The translations under genes and the position numbers were made by a program. A stretch of 64,000 bases of DNA from Streptomyces sp. PsTaAH-137 (GTDB taxonomy: Bacteria; Actinomycetota; Actinomycetes; Streptomycetales; Streptomycetaceae), in the NCBI RefSeq assembly GCF_003259365.1, contig NZ_QLLY01000019.1, positions 62,001 to 126,000 on the forward strand. The letters run 5' to 3'. Shown here piece by piece: positions 19,583 through 28,509 of the stretch; the stretch's first letter is position 1, and each line of letters opens with the position of its first letter. The notes under the pieces were generated by a model, which searched no databases, was not told the DNA's origin, and was given only the letters and a program-made list of their open reading frames with translations.

Positions 19583-22201
19583 ATGGTGGATCCGCCGCTG
19601 GTACGGATCTGTGATCTGGCCGGGCGGCCGCGCGGGGCCGGGTTCGCGGCGGACGACCGAGGCACCGTCGTCACCAGTCATGAGGCGGTGGACGGGCTCG
19701 GCCGGGTGGTGCTGCACGCGCCGGACGGCTCGGGCACGTGTGTCGTGGGGCCCGAGTCGGTCGTGGAACTGCCGGAGGCCGATCTCGCGCTCGTACGGAC
19801 CGAGGGGCTCGGGGTGGCGCCGGTGCCGGTGGCGGCGTCCGGGACGCCGGCGGCGGGGGCGTACGTCAGGATCCCTGCGAGCGGCTGGCGCGAGGCCCGG
19901 GTACTCGGGCACGCGGAGGTGACCTACGCGGCGAGCGGCCGCCGCCATGTCCTCGACGGCGCCCTTGAACTGGCGGTCGGCACGGCGGGCGCCGACGCGC
20001 TGCTGCGGGGCGGGGGCGCCGCCGGCGGGCCCGTCGTCGATGCCCGGACCGGGGCGGTCGTCGCCGTGCTCGGGACGGCGCTCGACGCCGGGCACTCGGT
20101 GGCCGGGTGCGCCGTGCCGCTGCGCGCCGCGGCCGCCGCCGATCCGTACGGCCCGCTCGCCGACCTGCTCGCGCGCAACGAGGCGACGGTGCCCGCCTAT
20201 GGCCCCGACCTCAATCTGGCGGGCGTGCTCCAGGTGGCCGCCGTCTCCGTGGGCAGCGACGGGCCGGGCTCGGGCGCCGGCCCCGAGCCGGTCGAACGGC
20301 CTGATGTGGCACGGGAGTTGACGGAGTTCGGGCGCGGGGAAGCCTCCGTCGTCGCCCTCGTGGGGGAGCCGGGGAGCGGACGGACCACGGAGCTGGCCGC
20401 CTTCGCCGCGCGGCGGACCGACGCGCCCACGCTGTGGCTGCGCGGCGCCGATCTGCGCGGGGACGACGCGTCGGTCGCGGACGCGGTGGAGCGCGCCCTG
20501 GAGCGGGCCGGGCGGATCGTGGCCGCGTCCCGGGAGGACGGCGCCCCGGGTGGCCTTTCGCCGGAGCGGGTCGCCACGGCGGCCCGGGCCGCGGGGCGGC
20601 CCCTCGTGCTGCTGCTCGACGGGCCCGAGGAGATGCCGCCCGTGCTCGCCCATCGGCTCGCCGCCTGGTCGCGCGGGACCGAGCGGTGGCTCAGCCGGTG
20701 CGGGGTGCGGCTCGTGGTGGCGTGCCGCGGGGAGTACTGGGAGCAGGCGGGGACGCTGTTCTCCGCCGAGGCGCTGTACGGGTGCGTGCGGCTGGGGGAT
20801 CTGACGGGGGAGGGGGCGCGGCTCGCCCGGGAGCGGTTCGGGATTCCCGCGGGCGCGCTGGCGGACCGTGACGCCGGGCATCCGCTCGCGCTGCGGCTGC
20901 TCGGGGAGGTGCGGGCCGCCGTGCCGGCGGGCGGGCCGGACGGCTGCCCCGACCGCGACGAGGTCTTCGCGGCCCATCTGGACCTGATGTGCCTGCGGGT
21001 GGCGGTGCGGCTCGCGGCGCCCGCCGGAGTGCGGGGGAGCGGGGTGCGGCGGCTGGCGGCGCGGGTGTCGGGGCGGCTGCACGAAGCGGCGCGGCGCAGT
21101 CTGGGGCCGGGGCAGGGGGGCCTGGACCGGGAGACGTTCGAGGAGCTGTTCCCGTGGGGCGTGCTGCACGGCGTCTCGGGGTGGGCGTCCGCCGTGCTGG
21201 CGGAGGGGCTGCTGGTGCCCGCAGGGGCCGGTTACCGGTTCGCCCACGAGGAGGTCGCCGACTGGATCCAGGGCATGCATCTGGATCTGGACGCGGCCCT
21301 CGCGGCGCTGGTGTTCCGGCGGCGGGGCGGCGACGGGGGTGTGCCGGTGCCGAGGCATCGGGCGGGGCCGGTGGTGCGGGCGCTGTTGCTGGTGGGGCGG
21401 GAGCGGGGTTCGGGTGAACTGGACCTTCGGCTTGAGGAGTTGGCCGGTCGGGTTGCCTCGGGTGAGTGTGCCGAGGCGTCCTGGTGGGCGGCGCATCTGT
21501 TGCGTGGGGTGCTGTTGCGGGTTCCCGATGCGGGCGTCCATCTTTCTGTGCTGGAGGAGTTGGCGGAGCGTGGGGTGTTCGGGCCGGGGTTCTGGCGGGC
21601 GCTGCCCGTCGCCGACGAGGTGCGGTTCGAGCTGGTGCGGCGGCTTGTCGTGCGTGATCCGGAGCCCGGGGCGGGGGAGCGGCATCTGGACGCCGTCGCC
21701 GAGCAGCTCGTCGCCGAACCGGCACGGGTGCAGCGGAAGTTGATCCGTTGGTTCGATGACGAGCGGGTGCTGCCGGCCATGCCGGATGCCACCGTCGGGA
21801 CCGCCGCGCAGGCTCTGCTGCACACGCATCGGCATCGGGACGTCGACGATCTCATCGAGGCTCTGGTGGATTGCGGGCATGCGCGTGCCGTTGAACTGCT
21901 CGGCACGCTTGCCGATGAGGAGCCGTCGGCCGTGTGCCGGGCCGTTGAGCGGTGGGCGCGCGATGAGCGGGGCGATCGTCGTGGGGCGGCGGTTTCCTTT
22001 GGGCTGCGGGTCGCGGGGCGGGTGACTCTTGAGGTGGACCTGGGGCTGTTGCGGCGTGCTGCGCTTGCGCTGCTGGCTCGGCCTGGGGACGGTGCGTTGC
22101 ACGGCGGGGCGCTTGCGTTGCTTTTGCGGGAGCCGGGGTGCTGCGGTGGCTCTTCGGGCGCGGCCCGCTGGGGCTTCTCGCGCAGTTCCCCGCGCCCCTG
22201 A
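19583..22201 (+). CDS. Degenerate trypsin-like domain fused to P-loop (STAND-like) protein, 3' end in repeat
   Basis: Protein of 872 residues. Residues 1-185 resemble a chymotrypsin-fold protease: His33 in TSHEAV and Asp67 in ADLAL are kept, but the GxSGGP serine is Ala147 in GGGAAGGP, so proteolysis is unlikely. A P-loop NTPase domain follows, with Walker A GEPGSGRTT (261-269), an aspartate box in LVLLLDGPEEMPP and LVVACRGEYWE, typical of STAND-type signalling ATPases. The C-terminal half is helical and repeat-like. The last residues (RWGFSRSSPRP) come from a dispersed palindromic element, suggesting the original C-terminus was replaced. Start ATG 19583 is probable. Confidence 0.75.
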   Translation: MVDPPLVRICDLAGRPRGAGFAADDRGTVVTSHEAVDGLGRVVLHAPDGSGTCVVGPESVVELPEADLALVRTEGLGVAPVPVAASGTPAAGAYVRIPASGWREARVLGHAEVTYAASGRRHVLDGALELAVGTAGADALLRGGGAAGGPVVDARTGAVVAVLGTALDAGHSVAGCAVPLRAAAAADPYGPLADLLARNEATVPAYGPDLNLAGVLQVAAVSVGSDGPGSGAGPEPVERPDVARELTEFGRGEASVVALVGEPGSGRTTELAAFAARRTDAPTLWLRGADLRGDDASVADAVERALERAGRIVAASREDGAPGGLSPERVATAARAAGRPLVLLLDGPEEMPPVLAHRLAAWSRGTERWLSRCGVRLVVACRGEYWEQAGTLFSAEALYGCVRLGDLTGEGARLARERFGIPAGALADRDAGHPLALRLLGEVRAAVPAGGPDGCPDRDEVFAAHLDLMCLRVAVRLAAPAGVRGSGVRRLAARVSGRLHEAARRSLGPGQGGLDRETFEELFPWGVLHGVSGWASAVLAEGLLVPAGAGYRFAHEEVADWIQGMHLDLDAALAALVFRRRGGDGGVPVPRHRAGPVVRALLLVGRERGSGELDLRLEELAGRVASGECAEASWWAAHLLRGVLLRVPDAGVHLSVLEELAERGVFGPGFWRALPVADEVRFELVRRLVVRDPEPGAGERHLDAVAEQLVAEPARVQRKLIRWFDDERVLPAMPDATVGTAAQALLHTHRHRDVDDLIEALVDCGHARAVELLGTLADEEPSAVCRAVERWARDERGDRRGAAVSFGLRVAGRVTLEVDLGLLRRAALALLARPGDGALHGGALALLLREPGCCGGSSGAARWGFSRSSPRP

Positions 22202-22512
22202 TCGGGTTGTCGGCCGGGTGCGCCACCGTCGTGGCCGGTCGCGCAGTTCCCCGCGCCCCTGAAAGCGAGCTTCGCTCGCTCCTGGGTCGGTTCTTCGTCC
22301 GCGGGCCGGTGGCCGCTTCTCGCGCAGTTCCCCGCGCCCCTGAAGGCGTGCGCTGCGCGCAGCCTTCCCCTGAGGCTGCGCTCCGCGCGCCTCCGGGGGG
22401 AGTGGTGGCGCGCCTCTCCGATGAGGGCGGCGGTGGTGCGCTTCTCTGATGAGATGGCGCACGAAGTGCGCATCTCAGGGGCGCGGGGAACTGCGCGACC
22501 AGCCACGACGGT
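22175..22512. repeat. Cluster of four REP-like arms between the STAND-like gene and the MFS gene
   Basis: Arms of the element seen at 408-472 occur at 22179-22200, 22228-22260 (with GCGAGC/GCTCGC core after it) and 22316-22343, and in inverse orientation at 22476-22509. Between them lie other short palindromes such as TGAGATGCGC-type stems. The stretch 22202-22542 holds no gene. The first copy supplies the stop region of the upstream gene. Confidence 0.8.
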
Positions 22513-22542
22513 GGTGCACCCGATGGATGGGGGATGCGGGAG

Positions 22543-23808
22543 TCAGGGCTGGAGGTTGCGGTGGTGGCCCACCGGGGACGTCAGGAGGTAGAGCGCGGGG
22601 ACGAGGGACGCCGCGCAGATCGTCCAGAGGGCCGCGTGCGTGCCCGCGTACGTGGCCAGCACCCCGGCGCACAGCGCGCCCAGCGGCAACGCGCCCCACG
22701 ACACGAAGCGGACCGTCGCCATCACCCGGGACAGCAGCTCGGGCGGTGACTGGGTCTGGCGGTAGGTGCGGGTGGTGATGGAGCCGATGACGCTGCCGAA
22801 GGCGAACCCGGCGTTGCCGAGGGCGAACCAGTAGGCATCCCCGGCGGACGTGGTGAGAGGGGCCAGGAGCAGCAGCGCGCCACCCGCGAGGTCGGCCACG
22901 ATGATCCCGCGTGCGGTGCCGAGGCGCCGGGTGACCCGGACCGCGACGGTGGCCCCGACGAGCGCGCCGACCCCGTCCATGGCGAGGACGAGCCCCAGCT
23001 GTACGGAGTTCAGGCCGGCCTCGCGGACCAGGTAGAGCGGGGTGAGGGCGACCAGGGCCGCGTTCAGGAAGTTGGCGGCGGTCGCCCAGACGGTGCAGGG
23101 CAGCATGACCGGGTGCCGGGTCACGTACCGCCAGCCCTCGCGCATCAGCCGCAGCGCGCTCTGCCCCGTGGCCGGGGCGGGACGGCGTTCGGGCAGGGTG
23201 CGCAGCAGTACGGCCGAGGCGAGATAGCTGGCCGCGTCCACGACCAGCGCGCCGACCGGCCCGGTCGCGCTCACCAGGACCCCGCCGAGCGACGGCCCGC
23301 CGGTCTCGGTGACGGCGTGCGTCCCGGACACCACGCTGTTGCGGGCGGCGAGCTGCCGGGCCGGTACGACGGCCGGCAGGAACGTCGAGTTGCCGATGTC
23401 GAAGAGGACCGTGGCCGCGCCCGTGACCAGCGCGGCGAGCAGCAGATGCGGGTACGTCAGCGCGCCGAGCCACCACGCGAGCGGCAGCGAGCCGAGCGCG
23501 GCGAACCGGACGAGGTCGAGCCCGACCTGGAGCCGGCGCAGCGGCACCCGTTGCGCGACGACCCCGGCCGGGAGGCTGAGCAGCAGCCAGGAGATCTGCC
23601 CGGCGGCGGCGAGCAGCGCGGACTCGAAGGCGGTGGCGTCCAGCACGGTCAGGGCGATCAGCGGCAGGGCGAGCGCGGTCACGGCGGTGCCCGCGTTGCT
23701 GATCGTGGCGGCCGTCCAGTACCGCCAGAAGACGCCCGGGGGCGCGCTGTCCTCCCGTACGGACGTGTCGTTCTTGTCGGGCTCCGCCGCTGTTCGCGAT
23801 ACGGCCAC
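22543..23808 (-). CDS. MFS transporter (MFS_3 / EntS-like)
   Basis: Membrane protein of 421 residues with about 12 hydrophobic helices, matching the MFS_3 exporter group (SWLLLSLPAGVVAQRVPLRR after helix 2 is the conserved loop). Its N-terminus is short and polar (AVSRTAAEPDKNDTSVREDS). The gene is transcribed away from an HxlR-type regulator, with a perfect inverted repeat in the 128-base gap, so it is probably that regulator's target. Export of a drug or a reactive small molecule is likely; the substrate is not readable. Confidence 0.9.
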   Translation of the reverse strand: MAVSRTAAEPDKNDTSVREDSAPPGVFWRYWTAATISNAGTAVTALALPLIALTVLDATAFESALLAAAGQISWLLLSLPAGVVAQRVPLRRLQVGLDLVRFAALGSLPLAWWLGALTYPHLLLAALVTGAATVLFDIGNSTFLPAVVPARQLAARNSVVSGTHAVTETGGPSLGGVLVSATGPVGALVVDAASYLASAVLLRTLPERRPAPATGQSALRLMREGWRYVTRHPVMLPCTVWATAANFLNAALVALTPLYLVREAGLNSVQLGLVLAMDGVGALVGATVAVRVTRRLGTARGIIVADLAGGALLLLAPLTTSAGDAYWFALGNAGFAFGSVIGSITTRTYRQTQSPPELLSRVMATVRFVSWGALPLGALCAGVLATYAGTHAALWTICAASLVPALYLLTSPVGHHRNLQP

Positions 23809-23837
23809 AGGTGGTCTCCCCCACTGGGTTCCTTTTC

Positions 23838-23864
23838 GGAACTCACTCGTTCCAAGTGAGTTCC
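23838..23864. promoter_or_regulatory. Probable operator, perfect inverted repeat
   Basis: GGAACTCACT (23838-23847) and AGTGAGTTCC (23855-23864) are perfect 10-base arms with a 7-base spacer, between the divergent MFS and HxlR genes. TTCC/GGAA half-sites also flank it on both sides. This is the expected layout for an HxlR dimer site. Confidence 0.75.
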
Positions 23865-23936
23865 TATCGGGAACTGACCCGATGGCGCAAGATGGTTCTC
23901 CAGAAGAAGGCGGTGCGGGAGGAAGGCGGGGCAGTC

Positions 23937-24815
23937 ATGGTCAGGTCGGTGCCGGAGCGGGACGCGGCCTGTGCGATCGCGCAGGCCGCGGCCGTGGTCG
24001 GCGACTGGTGGAGCCTGCTCCTGATCCGCGAGACGGCCCGCGGCCACCACCGCTTCGACGCGCTCCAGGAAGAGCTGGGCATCTCCCGCAAGGTGCTCAC
24101 CGAGCGCCTCGGGCACCTGGTGGACGCCGAGATCCTGGAGAAGGTGCCGTACCAGAGCAACCCCGTGCGCCACGAGTACCGGCTCACCCCGAGCGGCCGC
24201 GGGCTGCTGCCCGTCCTGCTGTCCATGCAGGACTGGGCGGACCGCTGGGTCTTCGGCGACGGCTCGCTCAGCGGCACCGCCGACGAGGAGAGCGAGCAGG
24301 CGCGGCGGACGGCGGGCCTCGGCGGCGAGCGCCTGCCGCGCCTCGAACTGCCGCGCCACCGGGACGGCGCGCCCCTCGACCCGGTCGCCGACGCCCCGGC
24401 CACCGTCCTGTTCTGCTACCCGGCGACCGGCCGCCCGAGCCCGCTGCCGGAGGGCTGGGGCGACATCCCCGGCACCGTCGGCTGCACGCTGGAGAACCGG
24501 CTGTTCCGGGACGCGTACGACGACTTCCGGGCGGCGGGCGCCGAGGTGCGCGGCGTCAGCACCCAGCGCCCGGACGAACAGCGCGTGTTCGCCGTCGAGG
24601 AGGGCATCCCCTTCGACCTGCTCTCGGACGTCGACCTGCGCCTGGCCGCCGCCCTGCGGCTGCCCGTGTTCCGCGCCGGTCAGGCGCTGCGCCTGAAGCG
24701 GGCCGTCCTCGTCGTGGACCGGGACCGGACGGTGCGGCACGTGCGCTTCCCCGTGACGGACATCCCGGAGGCGGTGGCCGAGGCGCTGGCCGTGGTGCGC
24801 GCACTGACCGGGTGA
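23937..24815 (+). CDS. HxlR-type regulator fused to a peroxiredoxin-like domain
   Basis: Protein of 292 residues with two domains. Residues 8-105 form an HxlR winged helix: IAQAAAVVGDWWSLLLIRET, then FDALQEELGISRKVLTERL and EYRLTPSGRGLLPVLL. Residues about 150-290 look like an AhpC/TSA (Bcp/AhpE-like) peroxiredoxin with VLFCYP and IPGTVGCTLE, placing the presumed peroxidatic cysteine at C183. ATG 23937 has GGAGGAAGG upstream and begins the HTH; upstream codons overlap the operator. The fusion suggests a regulator that senses peroxide or other oxidants and controls the divergent exporter. Whether Cys183 reacts is unknown. Confidence 0.88.
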   Translation: MVRSVPERDAACAIAQAAAVVGDWWSLLLIRETARGHHRFDALQEELGISRKVLTERLGHLVDAEILEKVPYQSNPVRHEYRLTPSGRGLLPVLLSMQDWADRWVFGDGSLSGTADEESEQARRTAGLGGERLPRLELPRHRDGAPLDPVADAPATVLFCYPATGRPSPLPEGWGDIPGTVGCTLENRLFRDAYDDFRAAGAEVRGVSTQRPDEQRVFAVEEGIPFDLLSDVDLRLAAALRLPVFRAGQALRLKRAVLVVDRDRTVRHVRFPVTDIPEAVAEALAVVRALTG

Positions 24816-24958
24816 CCTGCACCGGGTGGGCCGGGGAGAGGCGCGGACCCTCGGCATGGCACTCTTAGACCTGCGTATTCGGTAATCAGTGATGGGTTGC
24901 GGAGATACGCGGACACAGAGATGAACCGTCGTACACAGGTTTGCGAGGAGCAATCACC

Positions 24959-25909
24959 GTGCAGCGCTGGCGTGGCTTGGAGGACATCCCCCAGGACTGG
25001 GGGCGCAGCGTCGTCACCATCGGCTCCTACGACGGCGTGCACCGCGGACACCAGCTGATCGTCGGCCGCGCCGTGGAGCGCGCCCGTGAGCTGGGCGTCC
25101 CCGCGGTCGTCGTCACCTTCGACCCGCACCCCAGCGAGGTCGTGCGGCCCGGCTCGCACCCGCCGCTGCTCGCGCCCCACCACCGGCGCGCCGAACTGAT
25201 GGCCGCCCTCGGCGTCGACGCGGTGCTGATCCTGCCGTTCACCACCGAGTTCTCGAAGCTGTCCCCGGCCGACTTCGTGGCCAAGGTGCTCGTCGACAAG
25301 CTGCACGCGCGCCTGGTCGTGGAGGGCCCCAACTTCCGGTTCGGGCACAAGGCGGCGGGCAATGTGGAGTTCCTCGCCGAGCAGGGCGCCACGTACGACT
25401 TCGAGGTCGAGGTCATCGACCTGAAGGTCAGCGGGAACGCCGGGGGCGGCGCCCCCTTCTCCTCCACGCTGACCCGCACCCTCGTCGCCGAGGGCGATGT
25501 GGAGGGCGCCGCCGAGATCCTCGGACGGCCGCACCGCGTCGAGGGCGTCGTCGTGCGCGGCGCGCAGCGCGGCCGTGAGCTGGGCTTCCCGACCGCCAAC
25601 GTCGAGACGCTGCCGCACACCGCGATCCCCGCCGACGGCGTCTACGCGGGCTGGCTGCACGTGAACGGCGAGGCGATGCCCGCCGCGATCTCCGTCGGCA
25701 CGAACCCGCAGTTCGACGGCACCGAGCGGACCGTCGAGGCCTACGCCATCGACCGGGTCGGGCTCGACCTGTACGGGCTGCACGTCGCCGTGGACTTCCT
25801 CGCCTTCGTGCGCGGGATGTCGAAGTTCGACTCGCTGGAGCAGCTGGTCGAGGCCATCGCGAACGACGTGAAGCGGTCCCGGGAACTCATCGAGGCGTGC
25901 GAGGCGTGA
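24959..25909 (+). CDS. ribF: Bifunctional riboflavin kinase / FAD synthetase
   Basis: Enzyme of 316 residues that makes FMN from riboflavin and FAD from FMN. The N-terminal adenylyltransferase domain shows TIGSYDGVHRGHQ and FDPHPSEVV. The C-terminal kinase domain shows GRELGFPTANVE and AAISVGTNPQFDGTERTVEA. GTG 24959 follows GCGAGGAGC, and starting there gives the family's usual N-terminus; a TTG at 24941 is an alternative. In Streptomyces it commonly follows truB; here the STAND-like, MFS and HxlR genes stand between them. Confidence 0.95.
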   Translation: MQRWRGLEDIPQDWGRSVVTIGSYDGVHRGHQLIVGRAVERARELGVPAVVVTFDPHPSEVVRPGSHPPLLAPHHRRAELMAALGVDAVLILPFTTEFSKLSPADFVAKVLVDKLHARLVVEGPNFRFGHKAAGNVEFLAEQGATYDFEVEVIDLKVSGNAGGGAPFSSTLTRTLVAEGDVEGAAEILGRPHRVEGVVVRGAQRGRELGFPTANVETLPHTAIPADGVYAGWLHVNGEAMPAAISVGTNPQFDGTERTVEAYAIDRVGLDLYGLHVAVDFLAFVRGMSKFDSLEQLVEAIANDVKRSRELIEACEA

Positions 25910-25914
25910 CCCCC

Positions 25915-25944
25915 GGCCGGGAGTGACGCAGGTCACTTCCGGCC
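25915..25944. promoter_or_regulatory. Hairpin after ribF containing a Crp-like palindrome
   Basis: Thirteen-base arms (25915-25927 and 25932-25944, one G-U) enclose GCAG. The centre GTGACGCAGGTCAC matches the GTGA-N6-TCAC form of Crp sites. It may end ribF transcription, or bind Crp upstream of the AhpD-like gene, or both. Confidence 0.5.
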
Positions 25945-26012
25945 CTGTCACATCTCCGTGAGCGGCTCCGTCATAGGTGTGTCAGCACGTACGACGCACT
26001 GAGGAGCCCACC

Positions 26013-26483
26013 ATGGAACCCCGCCTCAACCTCTTCGCCAACCCGGCCCTCGGCAAGGCGCTCAAGCACATCGTCGCCGCGGCCAAGGCCGTCGAGAACG
26101 CCGGAGTGCCCGCCGCCACGCACCAGCTCATGCTGATCCGGGCCAGCCAGATCAACGGCTGCGCCGGCTGCCTCGACATGCACACCAAGGACGCCGCCGC
26201 GGCCGGTGAGACCTCGGTCCGGATCAACCTCGTCGCGGGCTGGCGCGAGGCCAAGGTCTTCACCGAGGCCGAGAAGGCCGCCCTCGCCCTGACCGAGGCC
26301 GGCACCCGGATCGCCGACGGCACGGGCGTCTCGGACGAGGTGTGGGCCGCCGCGGCCAAGCACTACGACGAGAGCCAGCTCGGCGCGCTCGTCGCGACGA
26401 TCGCCATCATCAACAGCTTCAACAGGATCAACGTGATGACCCAGCAGCCCGCCGGCGACTACGAGCCCGGCATGTACAGCTGA
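26013..26483 (+). CDS. AhpD-like carboxymuconolactone decarboxylase family protein
   Basis: Protein of 156 residues with the AhpD-like motif INGCAGCLDMH, where the CxxC pair and the following histidine form the redox/proton-relay centre of alkylhydroperoxidases. The helix VPAATHQLMLIRASQ precedes it. It probably reduces hydroperoxides or helps another peroxidase. A GAGG ribosome site precedes ATG 26013. The upstream region holds a Crp-like palindrome and a further TCAC/GTGA pair. It stands alone, convergent with the second ABC operon 47 bases away. Confidence 0.88.
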   Translation: MEPRLNLFANPALGKALKHIVAAAKAVENAGVPAATHQLMLIRASQINGCAGCLDMHTKDAAAAGETSVRINLVAGWREAKVFTEAEKAALALTEAGTRIADGTGVSDEVWAAAAKHYDESQLGALVATIAIINSFNRINVMTQQPAGDYEPGMYS

Positions 26484-26530
26484 GACATCCGCCGACGGGC
26501 CCGGCTCCACCGAACCGGGCCCGACCGTGG

Positions 26531-27517
26531 TTACTCCGCCGCCACCTTGGCCGCCGCCCAGTGGCACGCCACCTGCGACGCGCCGCCGCCGGACAGCACC
26601 GGCAGATCCTCGGTGCGGCACTTGTCCGCGACACCGGCCCGCTCGGCCTCGCCGCCCGCCAGGATCTGGCAGCGCGCGTGGAAGCGGCAGCCGCCCGGGA
26701 TCCGCGACGGATCCGGCGCCTCGCCCGTCAGCACCACCGGCTCGCCCGGCGCCTCCGGAAGCACCGACAACAGCGCCTGGGTGTACGGGTGCTGAGGTGA
26801 CGTCAGCACATCCTCGACGCGGCCCGTCTCGACGATCCGGCCGAGATACATCACCGCGACCCGGTCCGCGATGTTCCAGGCAAGACCCAGGTCGTGCGTG
26901 ACGACCAGCGCCGAAAGCCCCAGCTCCTCACGGAGCTTGAGGATCAGGGCGAGGATCTCGCCGCGCACCGACGCGTCCAGCGACGCCACCGGCTCGTCCG
27001 CGACGATGAGTTCGGGCTCCAGGACCAGCGCGCCCGCGATCACCACACGCTGACGCTGACCGCCCGACAGCTCGTGCGGATAGCGCAGGAAGAACCGCTC
27101 CGGCGGACGCAGACCCGCCCGCGACAGGGCGTCGGTCACCGCCGCGCGCTCGTCGCCCGCGTGCCCGTGGATGCGCAGCCCCTCGGCCACGGCCTCGTAC
27201 ACCGTGTGCCGCGGGTTGAGCGAGCCGCTGGGGTCCTGGAGGACAAGCTGGACCCGCTTGCGGTACGCCTTCAGCGCGCGCGACGCGTAGTCCAGCGGCC
27301 TGCCCGCGAACGTGACCTGCCCCGCCGTCGGCTTCTCCAGGCCGAGGAGGGTGCGCGCCAGGCTCGTCTTGCCGCAGCCGGACTCGCCGACCAGGGCGAC
27401 GATCTCGCCCGGCGCGATGTCCAGGTCGACGCCGTCCACGGCCCGCGCCGCGGGGGCGCCGCGCCGGCCGGGGAACGTCACCCGGAGCTGCTCGGCACTC
27501 AACAGAGACTCGGTCAT
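26531..27517 (-). CDS. Second peptide ABC transporter, ATPase OppF/DppF type
   Basis: ABC ATPase of 328 residues with Walker A GESGCGKTS, signature LSGGQRQRV, Walker B LIVADEP and switch histidine in VVTHDLGLA. The C-terminal extension keeps cysteines (GGCRFHARCQ and DKCRTED) typical of the oligopeptide-transporter domain, though the second Cys-x-x-x pair is irregular. It is the last gene of the leftward operon and overlaps its partner by ATGA. It powers the two permeases encoded upstream. Confidence 0.92.
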   Translation of the reverse strand: MTESLLSAEQLRVTFPGRRGAPAARAVDGVDLDIAPGEIVALVGESGCGKTSLARTLLGLEKPTAGQVTFAGRPLDYASRALKAYRKRVQLVLQDPSGSLNPRHTVYEAVAEGLRIHGHAGDERAAVTDALSRAGLRPPERFFLRYPHELSGGQRQRVVIAGALVLEPELIVADEPVASLDASVRGEILALILKLREELGLSALVVTHDLGLAWNIADRVAVMYLGRIVETGRVEDVLTSPQHPYTQALLSVLPEAPGEPVVLTGEAPDPSRIPGGCRFHARCQILAGGEAERAGVADKCRTEDLPVLSGGGASQVACHWAAAKVAAE

Positions 27518-28509
27518 ACGGTCTTGCTCCCTGCTTCGACGCCCTGTGCGGACGAGTCGCCCGATCCCACGTGCACGCATGCCGCGCGCCGCCCCGGGCC
27601 CGCCTCCCGCAGCACCTGGTCCTCGCTCGCGCACCCGTCGAGCGCGACCGGGCAGCGCGGGTGGAACGTGCAGCCGGACGGCAGCGCCGCCGGGTCCGGC
27701 GGATCGCCGGGCAGCCCGCGCGGGGCGAACCGCGACGCCGGGTCGCCGATCGTCGGGAACGCCGCCGACAGCGCCCTGCCGTAGGGGTGCACCGCGTTCT
27801 CGTAGACCTCGCCGGCCGGACCCTCCTCGACGACGCGGCCCGCGTACATCACGGCGAGCCGGTCGCAGGTGTCGGAGAGGACCGCCAGGTCGTGGCTGAT
27901 CATGACGAGGCCGAGGTCCTGCTCCGCCACCAACTGCTCGATCAGGCGCAGGATCTGGGCCTGGATCATCACGTCGAGCGCGGTCGTCGGCTCGTCCGCG
28001 ATGATCAGTTCCGGGTCGCAGGCGAGCGCCATCGCGATCATCACGCGCTGGCGCTGACCGCCGGACAGCTCGTGCGGATACGCCGCCGCGCGCGCCGCGG
28101 GCAGTCCCACGTGCTCCAGGAGTTCGGCGACCTTCTTCCTCGCCTCGTCCGGCGTCGTCCTCCGGTGCAGCAGGATGGGCTCGGCGATCTGGTCGCCGAT
28201 GCGGTGCACGGCGTTCAGGGAGTGCATCGCGCCCTGAAAGACGATCGACGCGCCGGCCCAGCGGACCGCGCGCAGCCGGCCCCACTTCATGGCGAGGACG
28301 TCCTCGCCGTTCAGCAGGATCTCGCCGGTGACCTTCGCGCTCGCGGGCAGCAGCCGCAGCAGGGCCAGCGCCAGCGTCGACTTGCCGCAGCCGGACTCAC
28401 CGGCGATGCCCAGCTTCTGGCCCGCCTCCAGGGAGAGGTTCACCCCGCGGACGGCCTGGCTCCCGCCCGCGTACGTCACGTGGAGGTCGCGTACTTCGAG
28501 CAGCGTCAT
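27514..28509 (-). CDS. Second peptide ABC transporter, ATPase OppD/DppD type
   Basis: ABC ATPase of 331 residues: Walker A GESGCGKST, signature LSGGQRQRVMIAMAL, Walker B LIIADEP and MISHDLAVL. The C-terminal oligopeptide-transporter domain is complete with SGCTFHPRCPVALDGC, whose cysteines can hold an iron-sulfur cluster in homologues. ATGA overlaps join it to the permease before and the ATPase after. It is the larger, canonical form compared with the short ATPases near 6 kb. Confidence 0.93.
   Translation of the reverse strand: MTLLEVRDLHVTYAGGSQAVRGVNLSLEAGQKLGIAGESGCGKSTLALALLRLLPASAKVTGEILLNGEDVLAMKWGRLRAVRWAGASIVFQGAMHSLNAVHRIGDQIAEPILLHRRTTPDEARKKVAELLEHVGLPAARAAAYPHELSGGQRQRVMIAMALACDPELIIADEPTTALDVMIQAQILRLIEQLVAEQDLGLVMISHDLAVLSDTCDRLAVMYAGRVVEEGPAGEVYENAVHPYGRALSAAFPTIGDPASRFAPRGLPGDPPDPAALPSGCTFHPRCPVALDGCASEDQVLREAGPGRRAACVHVGSGDSSAQGVEAGSKTV

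Noticed and set aside
19283..22462. Long minus-strand frame opposite the STAND-like gene
   Set aside because: Low-complexity Pro/Arg/His product, no motif, runs through the repeats.
22343..22475. Possible small gene or IS remnant within the repeat cluster
   Set aside because: Only short palindromes; no transposase motif and no coding pattern.
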